A DNA stretch of 64,000 bases from Pseudomonas mosselii (GCF_003205295.1 NZ_QJRP01000001.1:248001-312000), one strand, 5' to 3'; numbered from the stretch's first letter, positions 34,585 to 43,471 are shown. Notes: generated by a model from the letters alone, not told the origin. Program-made: numbers and translations.

Positions 34585-35892
34585 TCAGTACACCCAGACC
34601 TCGACCCGGCGGTTGCGCAGGCGCCCCTGCTCCAGGTCGTTGCCGGCCACCGGCAGTTCGTCGCCCATGCCCGCCACGTCCCTGACCTGCACCCCGGCGC
34701 GGGCCAGCTCGCGGCGCACCGCCATGGCCCGCAGGCGCGACAGCAGCGCGGCGCGGCCCGGTGTCTCCTTGGGATCGCCGAAGCCCACCAGCACCACCTT
34801 GCCCTGTAGCTTGCCGGCCTGGCGCAGGTAGTCGCCGACCCGCTGCACATCGCGCAGGGCCTTGTTGTCGAGGCCGGCGCTGCCTTCCTGGAAGCGGAAG
34901 TTCACGCTCAGGCGCTGGGCCTCGCCGGCCAGTGTCCGATAGCGTGGCGGCATGTCGCCCTGGGCCGCGATCTGCTGTGGCTTGATCTGCTGGGAAACGA
35001 AACCCTGCTCGGCGACGATGGCCTGGCCGGCGGGACTTTGGGCAAACTCGGCGAGCGCCTTGGCCAGCGGCGTGGGGTGGGCGGGGAGGTAGAAGAACAG
35101 GCGACGCGACAGCGGGTAGTCCTCGCTGGCCACCAGGGCACGGCTGGGTGGCAGCGCCGGTGCATCGCCCTCGGCCACGGCCAGTGCCTTGGTCCGGTGG
35201 ACCGTGGCCAGGCCGCTGAAACCGATGGCCTGGCGGTCGGCCATGACCTGGGCAGCCAGTTCGTCGGCGGACTCGAAGCGCCGCGCCTGGGTGGCCAGTG
35301 TCGCTTGCTGAGGGGTAAGCACCAGGGCCTTGAAGGTTTCGAAGGTGCCGGAGCGATCATCGCGGGCATACAGGTGGATCGCCCCGCCGGGCACGCCCAG
35401 CTGTTCCCAGCGTTGCAACTGGCCGGAGAACACCTGGGCCAGTTGCTCGGTGCTCAGTTGCGTGAGCGGGTTGTCCGGGTGGACGATCACCGCCACGCCA
35501 TCCAGGCCGATCACCTGTTCCGAGCCCGCGCCGCGCAGGTTGCCCAGGGCCTGCAACTGTTGCGCCTCGCTGTCGCTGATCGGCCGCGAGGCCGCGGCCA
35601 GGTCGGCCTCGCCCCGGGCCAGCGCGACAAAGCCGGTGCTGGTGCCGTGGGCGGCAATCTCGATGCGCACGGGCTGGCCGTTTGCATCGCGGGCGTGGAC
35701 CTCGGTCTCGTTGGCCGTGGCGCCGGGCCGGTGCTCGATGGCGCTTGCGCCCTGAGCCTGCAGCAGCCCCTGCACCAGGGCCGGGCCAAGGGCCGCGCCG
35801 ATGGTGTTGGAGCCCTGGATACGCAGTTGCGCGGGCCCGGCGCAAGCCAGGCCCGGGAGCAGGCACAGCAGAAGGAGAAGCAGGCGAGGCAT
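34585..35892 (-). CDS. PstS-like phosphate-binding/OmpA fusion protein under a Pho box
   Basis: A 435-residue exported protein. The signal peptide (MPRLLLLLLCLLPGLACA) precedes a PstS-like substrate-binding domain (about 20-300; LRIQGSNTIGAALGPALVQG, YARDDRSGTFETFKALVL, containing the SGT phosphate-loop pattern) and a C-terminal OmpA-like peptidoglycan-binding domain (about 330-435; VVLVGFGDPKETPGRAALLS, GRLRNRRVEVWVY). The upstream frame to 36057 was rejected because the signal peptide fixes the start at 35892. It could tether a phosphate-binding domain to the cell wall. It converges on the histidine kinase with 5 bp between stops. Confidence 0.9.
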   Translation of the reverse strand: MPRLLLLLLCLLPGLACAGPAQLRIQGSNTIGAALGPALVQGLLQAQGASAIEHRPGATANETEVHARDANGQPVRIEIAAHGTSTGFVALARGEADLAAASRPISDSEAQQLQALGNLRGAGSEQVIGLDGVAVIVHPDNPLTQLSTEQLAQVFSGQLQRWEQLGVPGGAIHLYARDDRSGTFETFKALVLTPQQATLATQARRFESADELAAQVMADRQAIGFSGLATVHRTKALAVAEGDAPALPPSRALVASEDYPLSRRLFFYLPAHPTPLAKALAEFAQSPAGQAIVAEQGFVSQQIKPQQIAAQGDMPPRYRTLAGEAQRLSVNFRFQEGSAGLDNKALRDVQRVGDYLRQAGKLQGKVVLVGFGDPKETPGRAALLSRLRAMAVRRELARAGVQVRDVAGMGDELPVAGNDLEQGRLRNRRVEVWVY

Positions 35893-35928
35893 GCCGAAGA
35901 CCCGTGGCACAGAGTTGCGCCGCAGATT

Positions 35929-35957
35929 ACGACAGTTGCTTGACCGAAAGATGACAG
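35929..35957 (-). promoter_or_regulatory. Pho box with three 7-bp repeats upstream of the PstS-OmpA gene
   Basis: On the minus strand CTGTCAT-CTTT-CGGTCAA-GCAA-CTGTCGT shows three PhoB half-sites with exact 11-bp periodicity, 37 bp before the start codon. This matches the Pho box consensus (CTGTCAT repeats with 4-bp spacers) and predicts induction by phosphate starvation. Confidence 0.88.
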
Positions 35958-36008
35958 TGTCCCGTAAGAGATCGCCCAGCCTATCTGGCTGGGCCGGCGG
36001 GCAGAGAA

Positions 36009-36097
36009 CCTGTGGGAGCGGGTTTACCCGCGAAGCCGACACCGTGGTGGATGGCACGGGCTTCGCCCGTGTTCGCGGGCAAGCCCGCTCCCACAGG
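36009..36097. repeat. Inverted REP pair (P. putida-type) in the gap before the NCS1 gene
   Basis: CCTGTGGGAGCGGGTTTACC at 36009 pairs with its complement ending at 36097 (GCAAGCCCGCTCCCACAGG). The 326-bp gap 35893-36218 also holds the Pho box and two short hairpins: GCCCAGCC/GGCTGGGC at 35974-35994 and CCCAGCCC/GGGCTGGG at 36166-36184. No gene is present. Confidence 0.88.
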
Positions 36098-36165
36098 GAT
36101 CGCGCCAGATTCTAAAAATTAGCAAGACAGTTGCTCCCACAGGGACACCATTTCATGTGCGACAG

Positions 36166-36184
36166 CCCAGCCCGAGGGGCTGGG
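36166..36184. terminator. Perfect 8-bp hairpin downstream of the NCS1 permease
   Basis: CCCAGCCC-GAG-GGGCTGGG lies 35 bp beyond the permease stop. There is no T tract, and a near-identical hairpin at 35974-35994 shows it is part of a repeated unit as well as a possible terminator. Confidence 0.45.
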
Positions 36185-36218
36185 CGATCTCATGCAGGAT
36201 ATGTGTGAGCAACCCGGC

Positions 36219-37616
36219 TCAGCGCCCCTCCGGCACGATGATCCCGGCCGGCGCCTCGGCCGCCCGACGGCGGGCCACGCAGTAGTACAGCACGCTCGGC
36301 ACCACCAGGCCGATCAGCCACGACACGTCCACACCACCGAGGTGCGCGACCATGGGCCCGGTGTACAGCTTGGTGTCGATGAACGGCATCTGCACCAGCA
36401 CGCCGAAGGTGTACACGCCGATGCCCGGCCAGTTCCAGCGCCCGTAGCGGCCGTCAGGGTCGGCCAGTGCCGGGATGTCGTAGCGTTCCTTGGTGATGAA
36501 GTAGTAGTCCACCAGGTTCACCGCGCTCCATGGCACGAAGAAGGTCAGCAGGAACAGGATGAACGACTTGAACGCAGTGAGGAACGAATGCTGGCCGAGC
36601 AGGGCGACCAGGGTCGCGGCGCCGACGATGCCAAGCACGAACACCAGGCGCTGAACCCGACTGATCTGCAGGTGACCCCGGAAACCGCTGATGATCGTGG
36701 CGATGCACATGAAGCTGCCGTAGCTGTTGAGGGTGGAGATGGTCACCTTGCCGAAGGCGATGCAAAAGTACAGCAGCGCCGCCGTGGTGCCGGCCCCGCC
36801 CAGGCCGACGATGTAGGCTACCTCGCGCCCGGAGAACTGGCCACCGGCGATGGCCGCGGCGAACACGCCGAGGATCATCGAGGCCTGGGCGCCGATCACC
36901 GAGCCCAGGCCGGCGGCGAGGAAGGTCTTGAGCGGCGAGGTGTGGCTGGGCAGGTAGCGCGAGTAGTCGGCCACGTACGGGCCGAAAGCGATCTGCCAGG
37001 ACGCCGCCAGCGACACCGCCAGCAGGAAGCTGGCCCAGCTGAAGTGACGGTTGTCGAGCAGCTGGCCGATGTCGGCGAGCATCAGGATGCGGCTGAACAG
37101 GTAGACGAAGGCGATGATCCCGAGCACGCTGGCCAGGCGGCCGATCCAGTGGATCACCCGGTAGCCGGCCAGGGTCGCCAGCACGATCACCCCGGCGAAG
37201 ATCAGAATGCCGGCGCTGTCGCTGATGCTCAGCAACTGGCCGATGGCCTGGCCGGACAGCACCGTGCCGGTGGCGGTGAAGCCCAGGTACATCAGGCACA
37301 CCAGGGCCATGGGGATGGCCGCCCCGTACACGCCGAACTGCACGCGGCTGGAGATCATCTGCGGCAGCCCCAGGCGCGGCCCCTGGGCGGCATGCAGGGC
37401 CATCACCGCGCCGCCGACCAGTTGCCCGAGCAGCAGGCCGATCAACGACCAGAACACATCGCCGCCCAGCACCACGGCCAGGGCGCCGGTAACGATCGCG
37501 GTGATCTGCAGGTTGGCTCCCAGCCACAGGGTGAATTGGCTGTAGACGCGTCCATGGCGTTCAGACTCGGGGATGTAGTCGATCGAGCGGCGCTCGATCA
37601 CGGGTTTGCTGGACAT
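36219..37616 (-). CDS. NCS1-family cytosine/purine permease
   Basis: A 465-residue, 12-helix inner-membrane transporter of the nucleobase:cation symporter-1 family. It begins MSSKPVIERRSIDYIPESER, with the family's conserved early motif (VYSQFTLWLGANLQITAIVT) and GPRLGLPQMISSRVQFGVYG. The frame is open to 37703 but the NCS1 N-terminus and the GGAG upstream give 37616. Substrates in the family are cytosine, purines, allantoin, thiamine or hydantoins. A TGTATATACA operator-like palindrome sits about 87 bp upstream. Confidence 0.92.
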   Translation of the reverse strand: MSSKPVIERRSIDYIPESERHGRVYSQFTLWLGANLQITAIVTGALAVVLGGDVFWSLIGLLLGQLVGGAVMALHAAQGPRLGLPQMISSRVQFGVYGAAIPMALVCLMYLGFTATGTVLSGQAIGQLLSISDSAGILIFAGVIVLATLAGYRVIHWIGRLASVLGIIAFVYLFSRILMLADIGQLLDNRHFSWASFLLAVSLAASWQIAFGPYVADYSRYLPSHTSPLKTFLAAGLGSVIGAQASMILGVFAAAIAGGQFSGREVAYIVGLGGAGTTAALLYFCIAFGKVTISTLNSYGSFMCIATIISGFRGHLQISRVQRLVFVLGIVGAATLVALLGQHSFLTAFKSFILFLLTFFVPWSAVNLVDYYFITKERYDIPALADPDGRYGRWNWPGIGVYTFGVLVQMPFIDTKLYTGPMVAHLGGVDVSWLIGLVVPSVLYYCVARRRAAEAPAGIIVPEGR

Positions 37617-37702
37617 CGGGGAGGGCTCCGCTTCGTTGTTTTTGTGAAAGGCGGCGGCTATCGGCGGGACGCAGGGCGGATGGCCGAAGCCCGATATGAG
37701 CA

Positions 37703-37712
37703 TGTATATACA
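37703..37712. promoter_or_regulatory. TGTATATACA palindrome upstream of NCS1 permease
   Basis: A perfect 10-bp dyad within CATGTATATACAAG, between the divergent NCS1 and EamA genes. Sites of the form TGTA-N2-TACA are bound by GntR-family repressors such as HutC in pseudomonads. No GntR gene is nearby, so control from a distant gene would be needed. Confidence 0.45.
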
Positions 37713-37878
37713 AGTCTGGTCAAGTGAAGCTTGCGCGGGGTTTTCTTCGCTGTTACGAGGCCATCACAGCCGACTGTTGTGCAAGGCTGGCGCGCAACTG
37801 TACTGGTCCGCGGCGGCGCGATGCCCTTATGCTGTAACCAAATATGTCTATAACAAGCCTGAAGAAGGAATGCGTGCA

Positions 37879-38766
37879 ATGCCACTCAAGGACCTGCTGA
37901 TCGCCCTGGTGGTGATCATCGCCTGGGGCGTCAATTTCGTGGTCATCAAGGTGGGCCTCGACGGCCTGCCGCCGATGCTGCTCGGGGCATTGCGCTTTCT
38001 GCTGGTGGCCTTCCCGGCGGTGTTCCTGATCAAGCGTCCGAACCTGCCCTGGCGCTGGTTGATCGCCTACGGCGCGACCATCTCCCTGGGCCAGTTCGCC
38101 TTCCTGTTCCAGGCCATGGCCAGTGGCATGCCGCCGGGGCTGGCTTCGCTGGTGCTGCAGTCCCAGGCGTTCTTCACCCTGGGTTTCGCCGCGCTGTTCC
38201 TTGGCGAGCGGCTGCGCCTGGCCAGCGTGCTGGGCCTGCTGGTGGCCGCCGGCGGCCTGGCGGTGATCGGCAGCGAGGACAGTGGCCACGTGCCGTTGCT
38301 CGCACTGGTGCTGACCCTGTGCGGCGGCGCCATGTGGGGCATGGGCAACATCATCACCCGGCGCTTCGGCAAGGTCGACCTGGTCGCCCTGGTGATCTGG
38401 GGCGGGCTGATCCCGCCGCTGCCGTTCCTGGCACTGTCCTGGTGGCTGGAAGGGCCCGAGCGCATCGGCCATGCCCTGGCCAACATCGGCTGGAGCTCGG
38501 TGCTGGCCCTGGCCTACCTGGCCTTCGTCGCCACCATGGTCGGCTACAGCCTGTGGAGCACTCTGTTGTCGCGCCACCCGGCGGGCAAGGTGGCGCCGTT
38601 CTCGCTGCTGGTGCCAGTGGTCGGCCTGAGCTCCTCGGCCGTGTTGCTGGGCGAGCGCCTGAGCGAGGCCCAGGGCTGGGGCGCGCTGCTGGTGATGCTC
38701 GGGCTGCTGATCAATGTGTTCGGGCCGCGCCTGGGGCTGCGTCTGCGCACGGCCGGTGCGCGCTGA
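37879..38766 (+). CDS. EamA/DMT-family transporter
   Basis: A 295-residue drug/metabolite transporter with ten predicted helices in two EamA repeats (MPLKDLLIALVVIIAWGVNF and the second beginning near LALVLTLCGGAMWGMGNIIT). AAGGA (37865-37869) lies 9 nt before the ATG at 37879 but abuts the ATG at 37870, so I chose 37879. Close relatives of YdcZ/EamA export cysteine pathway metabolites or amino acids; the substrate here is unknown. It is divergent from the NCS1 permease. Confidence 0.9.
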   Translation: MPLKDLLIALVVIIAWGVNFVVIKVGLDGLPPMLLGALRFLLVAFPAVFLIKRPNLPWRWLIAYGATISLGQFAFLFQAMASGMPPGLASLVLQSQAFFTLGFAALFLGERLRLASVLGLLVAAGGLAVIGSEDSGHVPLLALVLTLCGGAMWGMGNIITRRFGKVDLVALVIWGGLIPPLPFLALSWWLEGPERIGHALANIGWSSVLALAYLAFVATMVGYSLWSTLLSRHPAGKVAPFSLLVPVVGLSSSAVLLGERLSEAQGWGALLVMLGLLINVFGPRLGLRLRTAGAR

Positions 38767-38782
38767 TATCGAGTGCGTACCG

Positions 38783-39367
38783 TCACACCAGCAAGGCCGA
38801 CCACGCCGACACCAGCAGCAGTCCGGCCAGACCCTGGTTGAACACCCGCAGCGCCCGTGACGAGCTTAGCCAGCGTGCGCTGCCGATGCCCATCAGCGCC
38901 CACGCGGTCATGCTCGGCAGGGCGATCAGCAGGAACACCAGGCTCAACCACCACATCGGCAGTGCCGGGCCGGCAAACAGGCCGACCATCGCCACCGCCG
39001 TCACCCACACCTTGGGGTTGACCACCTGCAGGGTCGCCGCGCTCAGTGGGCCAAGGCCGCTATCGTTGCCCGCCTGCAGCGGCGCACCGGCGCTGCGCAG
39101 CATCTTCCAGGCCAGCCAGCTGAGCCACAGGGCGCCCACCCAGCTCATGGCCTGCTGCGCCAACGGGTAGCGCAGCAGCAACTCCCCCAGCCCCATGCCC
39201 ACCAACAGCACCACTGCCGCCGCCGCGCAGCAGGCCGTCACGATGGGCGCCAGGCTGGCGCGCAACCCGCGCCGGGCGCCGTGGGCGAGGATCAGCAGGT
39301 TGGTCGGCCCGGGGCTGATGCTGGCGGCCAGGGCGAAGAGGATGAAGGGCAACAGCGTATGCGACAT
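38783..39367 (-). CDS. LysE/RhtB-family amino-acid exporter
   Basis: A 194-residue, six-helix exporter. The signature ASISPGPTNLLILAHGARRG is near the N-terminus and LSAATLQVVNPKVWVTAVAM is mid-protein. The upstream frame to 39397 is not needed; MSHTLLPFILFALAAS fits the family. The AraC gene 49 bp upstream on the same strand probably shares its transcript or controls it. Confidence 0.9.
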   Translation of the reverse strand: MSHTLLPFILFALAASISPGPTNLLILAHGARRGLRASLAPIVTACCAAAAVVLLVGMGLGELLLRYPLAQQAMSWVGALWLSWLAWKMLRSAGAPLQAGNDSGLGPLSAATLQVVNPKVWVTAVAMVGLFAGPALPMWWLSLVFLLIALPSMTAWALMGIGSARWLSSSRALRVFNQGLAGLLLVSAWSALLV

Positions 39368-39416
39368 GGTCAAGGCTCCGAGTGATCGAAGCACCATGGT
39401 CGCGGCGGGCGCCGGT

Positions 39417-40247
39417 TCAGTCTGGAAGGTTTGAGCAGCGCTTGCGGTAGTCCGCCGGGGTCAGCCGGTAGGCGCGACGGAACCAGCGGCCCAGGTGGCT
39501 CTGGTCGGCAAAGCCCAGGGACGTGGCGACGCTGGCCGGCGTTTCACCCTGGGCCAGCAGCCGCCGCGCACGGGCCAGGCGCAGCTGGATCAGGTAGGCA
39601 TGCGGCGCCAGGCCAAAGGCCGCCTTGAATGCCCGGGTCAGGCGGAAACGGTCGATGCCGCACACCTGCGCAAGCTCGATCAGGCCGATGTCCTGGTCCA
39701 GGTGCGCGTGCAGGTAGTCACGGGCGATTTGTGCACACAGCGGCAGGCGCGGATCGGGGTCCAGGCGCTTGCGCCAGTGCAGGTGGTCGGTGAGGCAGGC
39801 CAGCAGGTCGTCCAGGGCGGTCTGGCGGACGATGCGCGGATCGTTGTAATGCACCGTCTCGAAGGCCCGGGCGGTGGCCCCGGCCAGGCGCGGATCCTGG
39901 TGCAGCAGGGTGCCGAAGCTGGGCAGGGCGCCCGAGGGCGCGTGCTCGAACAGGGCGCGCAGCTCGGTTTCCAGCCAGTTGGCATCCAGGTACAGGGTCG
40001 AGTAGGTGAAACCCTCAACGGTGGGGGCATGGCCGTCGTGCAGGTCGCCCGGTTCGAGCACGAACACCTGGCCAGGGGTGCTGTTGTGGCGTGCGCGGCG
40101 GCAGTTGAACTGCTGCACGCCCTGTTCGGTCACCCCGACCAGGAAGCTGTCGTGCCAGTGCGGGTCGTAGGCATGGCCGGTGAAATGGGCGCGGACCGAC
40201 TCGATGCCGGTGTCGGCGTCCTGTCTGAGGTCGATCCAGTTGCTCAT
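39417..40247 (-). CDS. AraC-family transcriptional regulator (cupin N-terminus)
   Basis: A 276-residue AraC regulator. The N-terminal cupin-like sensor contains HAYDPHWHDSFLVGVTEQGV and FVLEPGDLHDGHAP; the C-terminal domain has two helix-turn-helix units (GLIELAQVCGIDRFRLTRAF, PASVATSLGFADQSHLGRWF). This architecture next to a LysE exporter is common in proteobacteria, and it likely controls 38783-39367 (inference). Confidence 0.93.
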   Translation of the reverse strand: MSNWIDLRQDADTGIESVRAHFTGHAYDPHWHDSFLVGVTEQGVQQFNCRRARHNSTPGQVFVLEPGDLHDGHAPTVEGFTYSTLYLDANWLETELRALFEHAPSGALPSFGTLLHQDPRLAGATARAFETVHYNDPRIVRQTALDDLLACLTDHLHWRKRLDPDPRLPLCAQIARDYLHAHLDQDIGLIELAQVCGIDRFRLTRAFKAAFGLAPHAYLIQLRLARARRLLAQGETPASVATSLGFADQSHLGRWFRRAYRLTPADYRKRCSNLPD

Positions 40248-40324
40248 GGGCGCGGGCCGTGTGGGTGTCGGTAGACGACCTTAACGCACAAACGGCCCGG
40301 GCGTTTAGAACGATTGTGCAGCCG

Positions 40325-40939
40325 TCAGCGCTGGGCGAATGCCAGGTTGATGCCGAGCCCGGCGAACGAGGCGGCGAAGCTGCGGCGCAGCCAGGCCTGT
40401 ACCTGGGGCGAGTCGATCACGGCGCGGCGGAACAGGTGGGCGAGCAGGCCGTAGATCACGAAGACGACGAAGGTCATGGCCATGAACACCGCGCTCAGGC
40501 CGAGCATCTGCAAGGTCGCGGAACCGGCCTGGGGGCTGATGAACTGCGGCAGGAAGGCGAGGAAGAACAGTGTCAGCTTGGGATTGAGGATGTTCAGCAG
40601 GCAGGCCTTGAGTACCAGTTGGCTGGCGGCGGCAGGGGTGGCCTGGGTGTCCACGGCGAAGGCTGCGCGGTCGCGCCAGGTGGCATAGGCCAGGTACAGC
40701 AGGTAGGCGACGCCGGCGAACTTCAGCCCCTGGAAGGCCAGGGCACTGGTGTGCAGCAAGGCCGAGAGGCCCAGCACCGAGGCCAGCAGGTGCGGGACGA
40801 TGCCCAGGGTGCAGCCGGTGGCGGTCCACAGGCAGGCGCGGCGCCCGGCCACCAGGGCGCTGGAGACGGTGAGAATGACCCCGCTGCCGGGAATCAGCAC
40901 GATGATCAGCGCGGTGACGAGAAACTCCAGGCTCGGCAT
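40325..40939 (-). CDS. LysE/RhtB-family amino-acid exporter
   Basis: A 204-residue exporter starting MPSLEFLVTALIIVLIPGSG, with an AAGGAG site 9 nt upstream and the second signature LLNILNPKLTLFFLAFLPQF. Six hydrophobic helices fit the family. It lies 77 bp upstream of the AraC gene on the same strand and 34 bp downstream of the LysR gene at 40974-41894, so it could be read with either. Substrate unknown. Confidence 0.9.
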   Translation of the reverse strand: MPSLEFLVTALIIVLIPGSGVILTVSSALVAGRRACLWTATGCTLGIVPHLLASVLGLSALLHTSALAFQGLKFAGVAYLLYLAYATWRDRAAFAVDTQATPAAASQLVLKACLLNILNPKLTLFFLAFLPQFISPQAGSATLQMLGLSAVFMAMTFVVFVIYGLLAHLFRRAVIDSPQVQAWLRRSFAASFAGLGINLAFAQR

Positions 40940-40973
40940 GAATGACAGCTCCTTGCAGTCGGGGGTGGATGCA

Positions 40974-41894
40974 CTATACGCCCGGCGACAGCGGCTGCAA
41001 CATGCCCTCCGGGCGCAGCGTGGCGAAGCGCTCGCGCAGCCACAGGTGCAGCTGGGCCACCGCCGGGGTGAGCTGCTTGCGGTGCGGGCACACCAGGGTC
41101 ACCGGGGTCAGTTCGCCGGGGTGTTCGGGCAGCAGGACTTCCAGCTCGCCGGCGGCGACGTTGGCGCTGACATCCAGCCACGACTTGTAGACGATGCCTT
41201 CGCCTTCCAGCGCCCAGCGCCGCACCACGTCGGCGTCGTCGCTGAACAGCGGCCCGCGCACCTGCACGGTGCGGTTGCCCAGCCGCCATTTGTCGTAGAC
41301 CCGGCTCTGCTGCAGGTACAGCAGGCAGTCGTGCTGCTGCAGGTCGTCGGGGCTGCCCGGCCGGCCATGACGGGCCAGGTAATCGGGGGAGGCCACCAGC
41401 ACCCGACGGTTCCACGGTGCAAGGGGCAGGGCGATGTAGTTGGCGTCCTCGTTCTGGCCGTAGCGGATGGCGACATCCACCGGGTCGCGGTAGAGGTCGG
41501 CCAGCTGGTCGGAGAGAAAGAACCGCAGGCCGAGCCCCGGATGCTCGCGGCGAAACGCACTGAGCCAGGGTCGCAGCAGGTTGCGCCCCATGTCCGAGGG
41601 CGCCGCCACCTGCAGCACGCCGCGCAGGCAGCTGTGGCTGCCGTGCAGGTCCTCGCGGCCCTGGCGCAGGGCATCCAGCACGCGCTGGGCGGTGGGCAGG
41701 TACAGCTCGCCCTCGGCGGTCAGGCGCAGGCTGCGGGTGGTGCGGGCGAACAGGCGCACATCCAGTTCGCGCTCCAGGCGCTTGATCGCCGCCGCCACCT
41801 GGCCGGGCAACAGGTCGGCCTCGTGGGCCGCCGCGGTGAAGCTGCCCAGGGCGCTGGCACGGGCGAACAGTTCGAGGTCGTTGATGCGCAGCAT
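40974..41894 (-). CDS. LysR-family transcriptional regulator
   Basis: A 306-residue LysR regulator starting MLRINDLELFARASALGSFT; GGAG lies 5 nt upstream of the ATG 41894. The helix-turn-helix includes PGQVAAAIKRLERELDVRLF. Effector-domain segments (LGLRFFLSDQLADLYRDPVD, VDVAIRYGQNED) place it in the CrgA-like branch. It is divergent from the nitroreductase at 41998 with 103 bp between starts and probably regulates it, as with several LysR/nitroreductase pairs. Confidence 0.93.
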   Translation of the reverse strand: MLRINDLELFARASALGSFTAAAHEADLLPGQVAAAIKRLERELDVRLFARTTRSLRLTAEGELYLPTAQRVLDALRQGREDLHGSHSCLRGVLQVAAPSDMGRNLLRPWLSAFRREHPGLGLRFFLSDQLADLYRDPVDVAIRYGQNEDANYIALPLAPWNRRVLVASPDYLARHGRPGSPDDLQQHDCLLYLQQSRVYDKWRLGNRTVQVRGPLFSDDADVVRRWALEGEGIVYKSWLDVSANVAAGELEVLLPEHPGELTPVTLVCPHRKQLTPAVAQLHLWLRERFATLRPEGMLQPLSPGV

Positions 41895-41997
41895 TTTCAC
41901 TCCAGCGATGAAAGTGTTGCTGCATTGTGCTGGTTTTTCTTTACCGCCGGGAAGATAAGATGCGCTTCATTCACGATCCCTTGAGGAATTGCCGTAG

Positions 41998-42651
41998 ATG
42001 GATACCGTTGCCCTCGCCAAACGCCGTTACACCACCAAAGCCTACGACGCCAGCCGCAGGATTCCCCAGGCCACCATCGATGCGTTGCTCGAGCAGCTGC
42101 GCCACAGTCCGTCCTCGGTCAACTCGCAGCCCTGGCACTTCGTCGTGGCCGACAGCGCCGAAGGCAAGGCGCGCCTGGCCAAGGCCACCGACGAGCGTTT
42201 CGCCTACAACAGCCCGAAGCTGCGCGATGCGTCCCATGTGATCGTGTTCGCCGCCCGCACCAACATGACTGAAGCCCACCTGCAGGCGGTGCTGGCGCAG
42301 GAGGCTGCGGATGGGCGCTTCCGCACCGAACAGGCTCGCGATGGCCAGGACCAGACCCGCCGCGGCTACGTCGACCTGCACCGTCATGACTTCAAGGACC
42401 TGCAGCACTGGATGGAGAAGCAGGTCTACCTGGCCCTGGGTACCGCGCTGCTGGGCGCCGCCGCCCACGGCCTGGACGCCACGCCGATCGAAGGCTTCGA
42501 CGCCAAGGCCCTGGACGCCGAACTGGGTCTGCGCGAGCAGGGCTTCACCAGCGTGGTGCTGCTGAGCCTGGGCTATCGCAGCGAGGAGGATTTCAATGCC
42601 GGGCTGAGCAAGTCGCGGTTGGCGGCGGCTGAGGTGTTTACCTTTCTGTGA
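41998..42651 (+). CDS. nfsB: NAD(P)H-dependent nitroreductase/dihydropteridine reductase (NfsB-like)
   Basis: A 217-residue FMN-dependent nitroreductase. The N-terminal KRRYTTKAYDASRRIP and SPSSVNSQPWHFVVADSAEG regions contact FMN; length and order match E. coli NfsB (217 residues). It reduces nitroaromatics and quinones with NAD(P)H. GAGGA lies 10 nt before the ATG. The neighbouring divergent LysR is its likely regulator. Confidence 0.92.
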   Translation: MDTVALAKRRYTTKAYDASRRIPQATIDALLEQLRHSPSSVNSQPWHFVVADSAEGKARLAKATDERFAYNSPKLRDASHVIVFAARTNMTEAHLQAVLAQEAADGRFRTEQARDGQDQTRRGYVDLHRHDFKDLQHWMEKQVYLALGTALLGAAAHGLDATPIEGFDAKALDAELGLREQGFTSVVLLSLGYRSEEDFNAGLSKSRLAAAEVFTFL

Positions 42652-42838
42652 TGGACGGTAGGTAGGCTGTACCCTGCCACTGTCAGGCTAGCAGCCGTGC
42701 CTCGGCTGCCACGGCCTCCATGGCGACCGAGATCTGCTTGGTTCTACGGCTGATTGATACTATCGGCGCCACGGGGCGTATCTTCTCGGCATCAATGGCC
42801 GTACCGTCGTGCAGGCCCATGGATGGCTGTTGCAGGGC

Positions 42839-43471
42839 CTACACCGCCCGGGTGTTGAGCAGGCGCACGCCCAGGCCGATGAACAGCGCGCCGGTGGCCC
42901 GCTTGAACCAGACGGCCAGGGGCGATGCCTTCAGGCGCAGACCGAAGCGCCAGGCGGTGAAACAGTAGAAGGAGTGCACCAGGCAGACGATCAGCGAGCC
43001 GCTCAGGTACATCGCCGCGAACTGGCCGAAGATAGGCCGCCCAGGCTCGAGGAACTGCGGCAGGAAGGCGCAGAAGAACACCAGGGTCTTGGGGTTGCTC
43101 GCCGAGACCAGGAAGGCCTCCACCGCGATCCGCCATTGCGTCTGGGGTGGCGTCGCGACCACCTGGGGCGCCGCAGCGGCGGAGCCTCCTTTACCCAGCA
43201 ACTGGCGCAGGCCGAGGTAGATCAGGTAGCCGGCGCCGGCCAGCTTCAGCACCAGGAACGCCGTGGGCAGCGAGATCAGCAGGGCGCCCACGCCCATGGC
43301 CACGGCGGTGATCGTCAGCAACTGCGCGGCGAGGTTGCCGAACAGGGTCATGCCCATGCCGGAAGGGCCATGGCGCAGGGCGTTGCGCACCGTCAGCAGG
43401 ACGTTGGGGCCGGGGATCAGCGAGGTGAGCAGGTAGGCGAAGGAGAAGGTCAGCCAGAGGTGCAGGGCCAT
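42839..43471 (-). CDS. LysE/RhtB-family amino-acid exporter
   Basis: A 210-residue exporter with MALHLWLTFSFAYLLTSLIP then GPNVLLTVRNALRHGPSGMG, and LVSASNPKTLVFFCAFLPQF in the second half, the two family signatures. It is the fourth LysE homologue of the window. No regulator is adjacent: the nitroreductase converges from the left with a 187-bp gene-free gap, and REP elements lie upstream. Confidence 0.9.
   Translation of the reverse strand: MALHLWLTFSFAYLLTSLIPGPNVLLTVRNALRHGPSGMGMTLFGNLAAQLLTITAVAMGVGALLISLPTAFLVLKLAGAGYLIYLGLRQLLGKGGSAAAAPQVVATPPQTQWRIAVEAFLVSASNPKTLVFFCAFLPQFLEPGRPIFGQFAAMYLSGSLIVCLVHSFYCFTAWRFGLRLKASPLAVWFKRATGALFIGLGVRLLNTRAV

Noticed and set aside
42652..42838. Gap between nitroreductase and LysE gene considered as a small gene
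   Set aside because: No start with a ribosome site and no conserved-looking protein; the open frame reading through it belongs to the antisense of the LysE gene.
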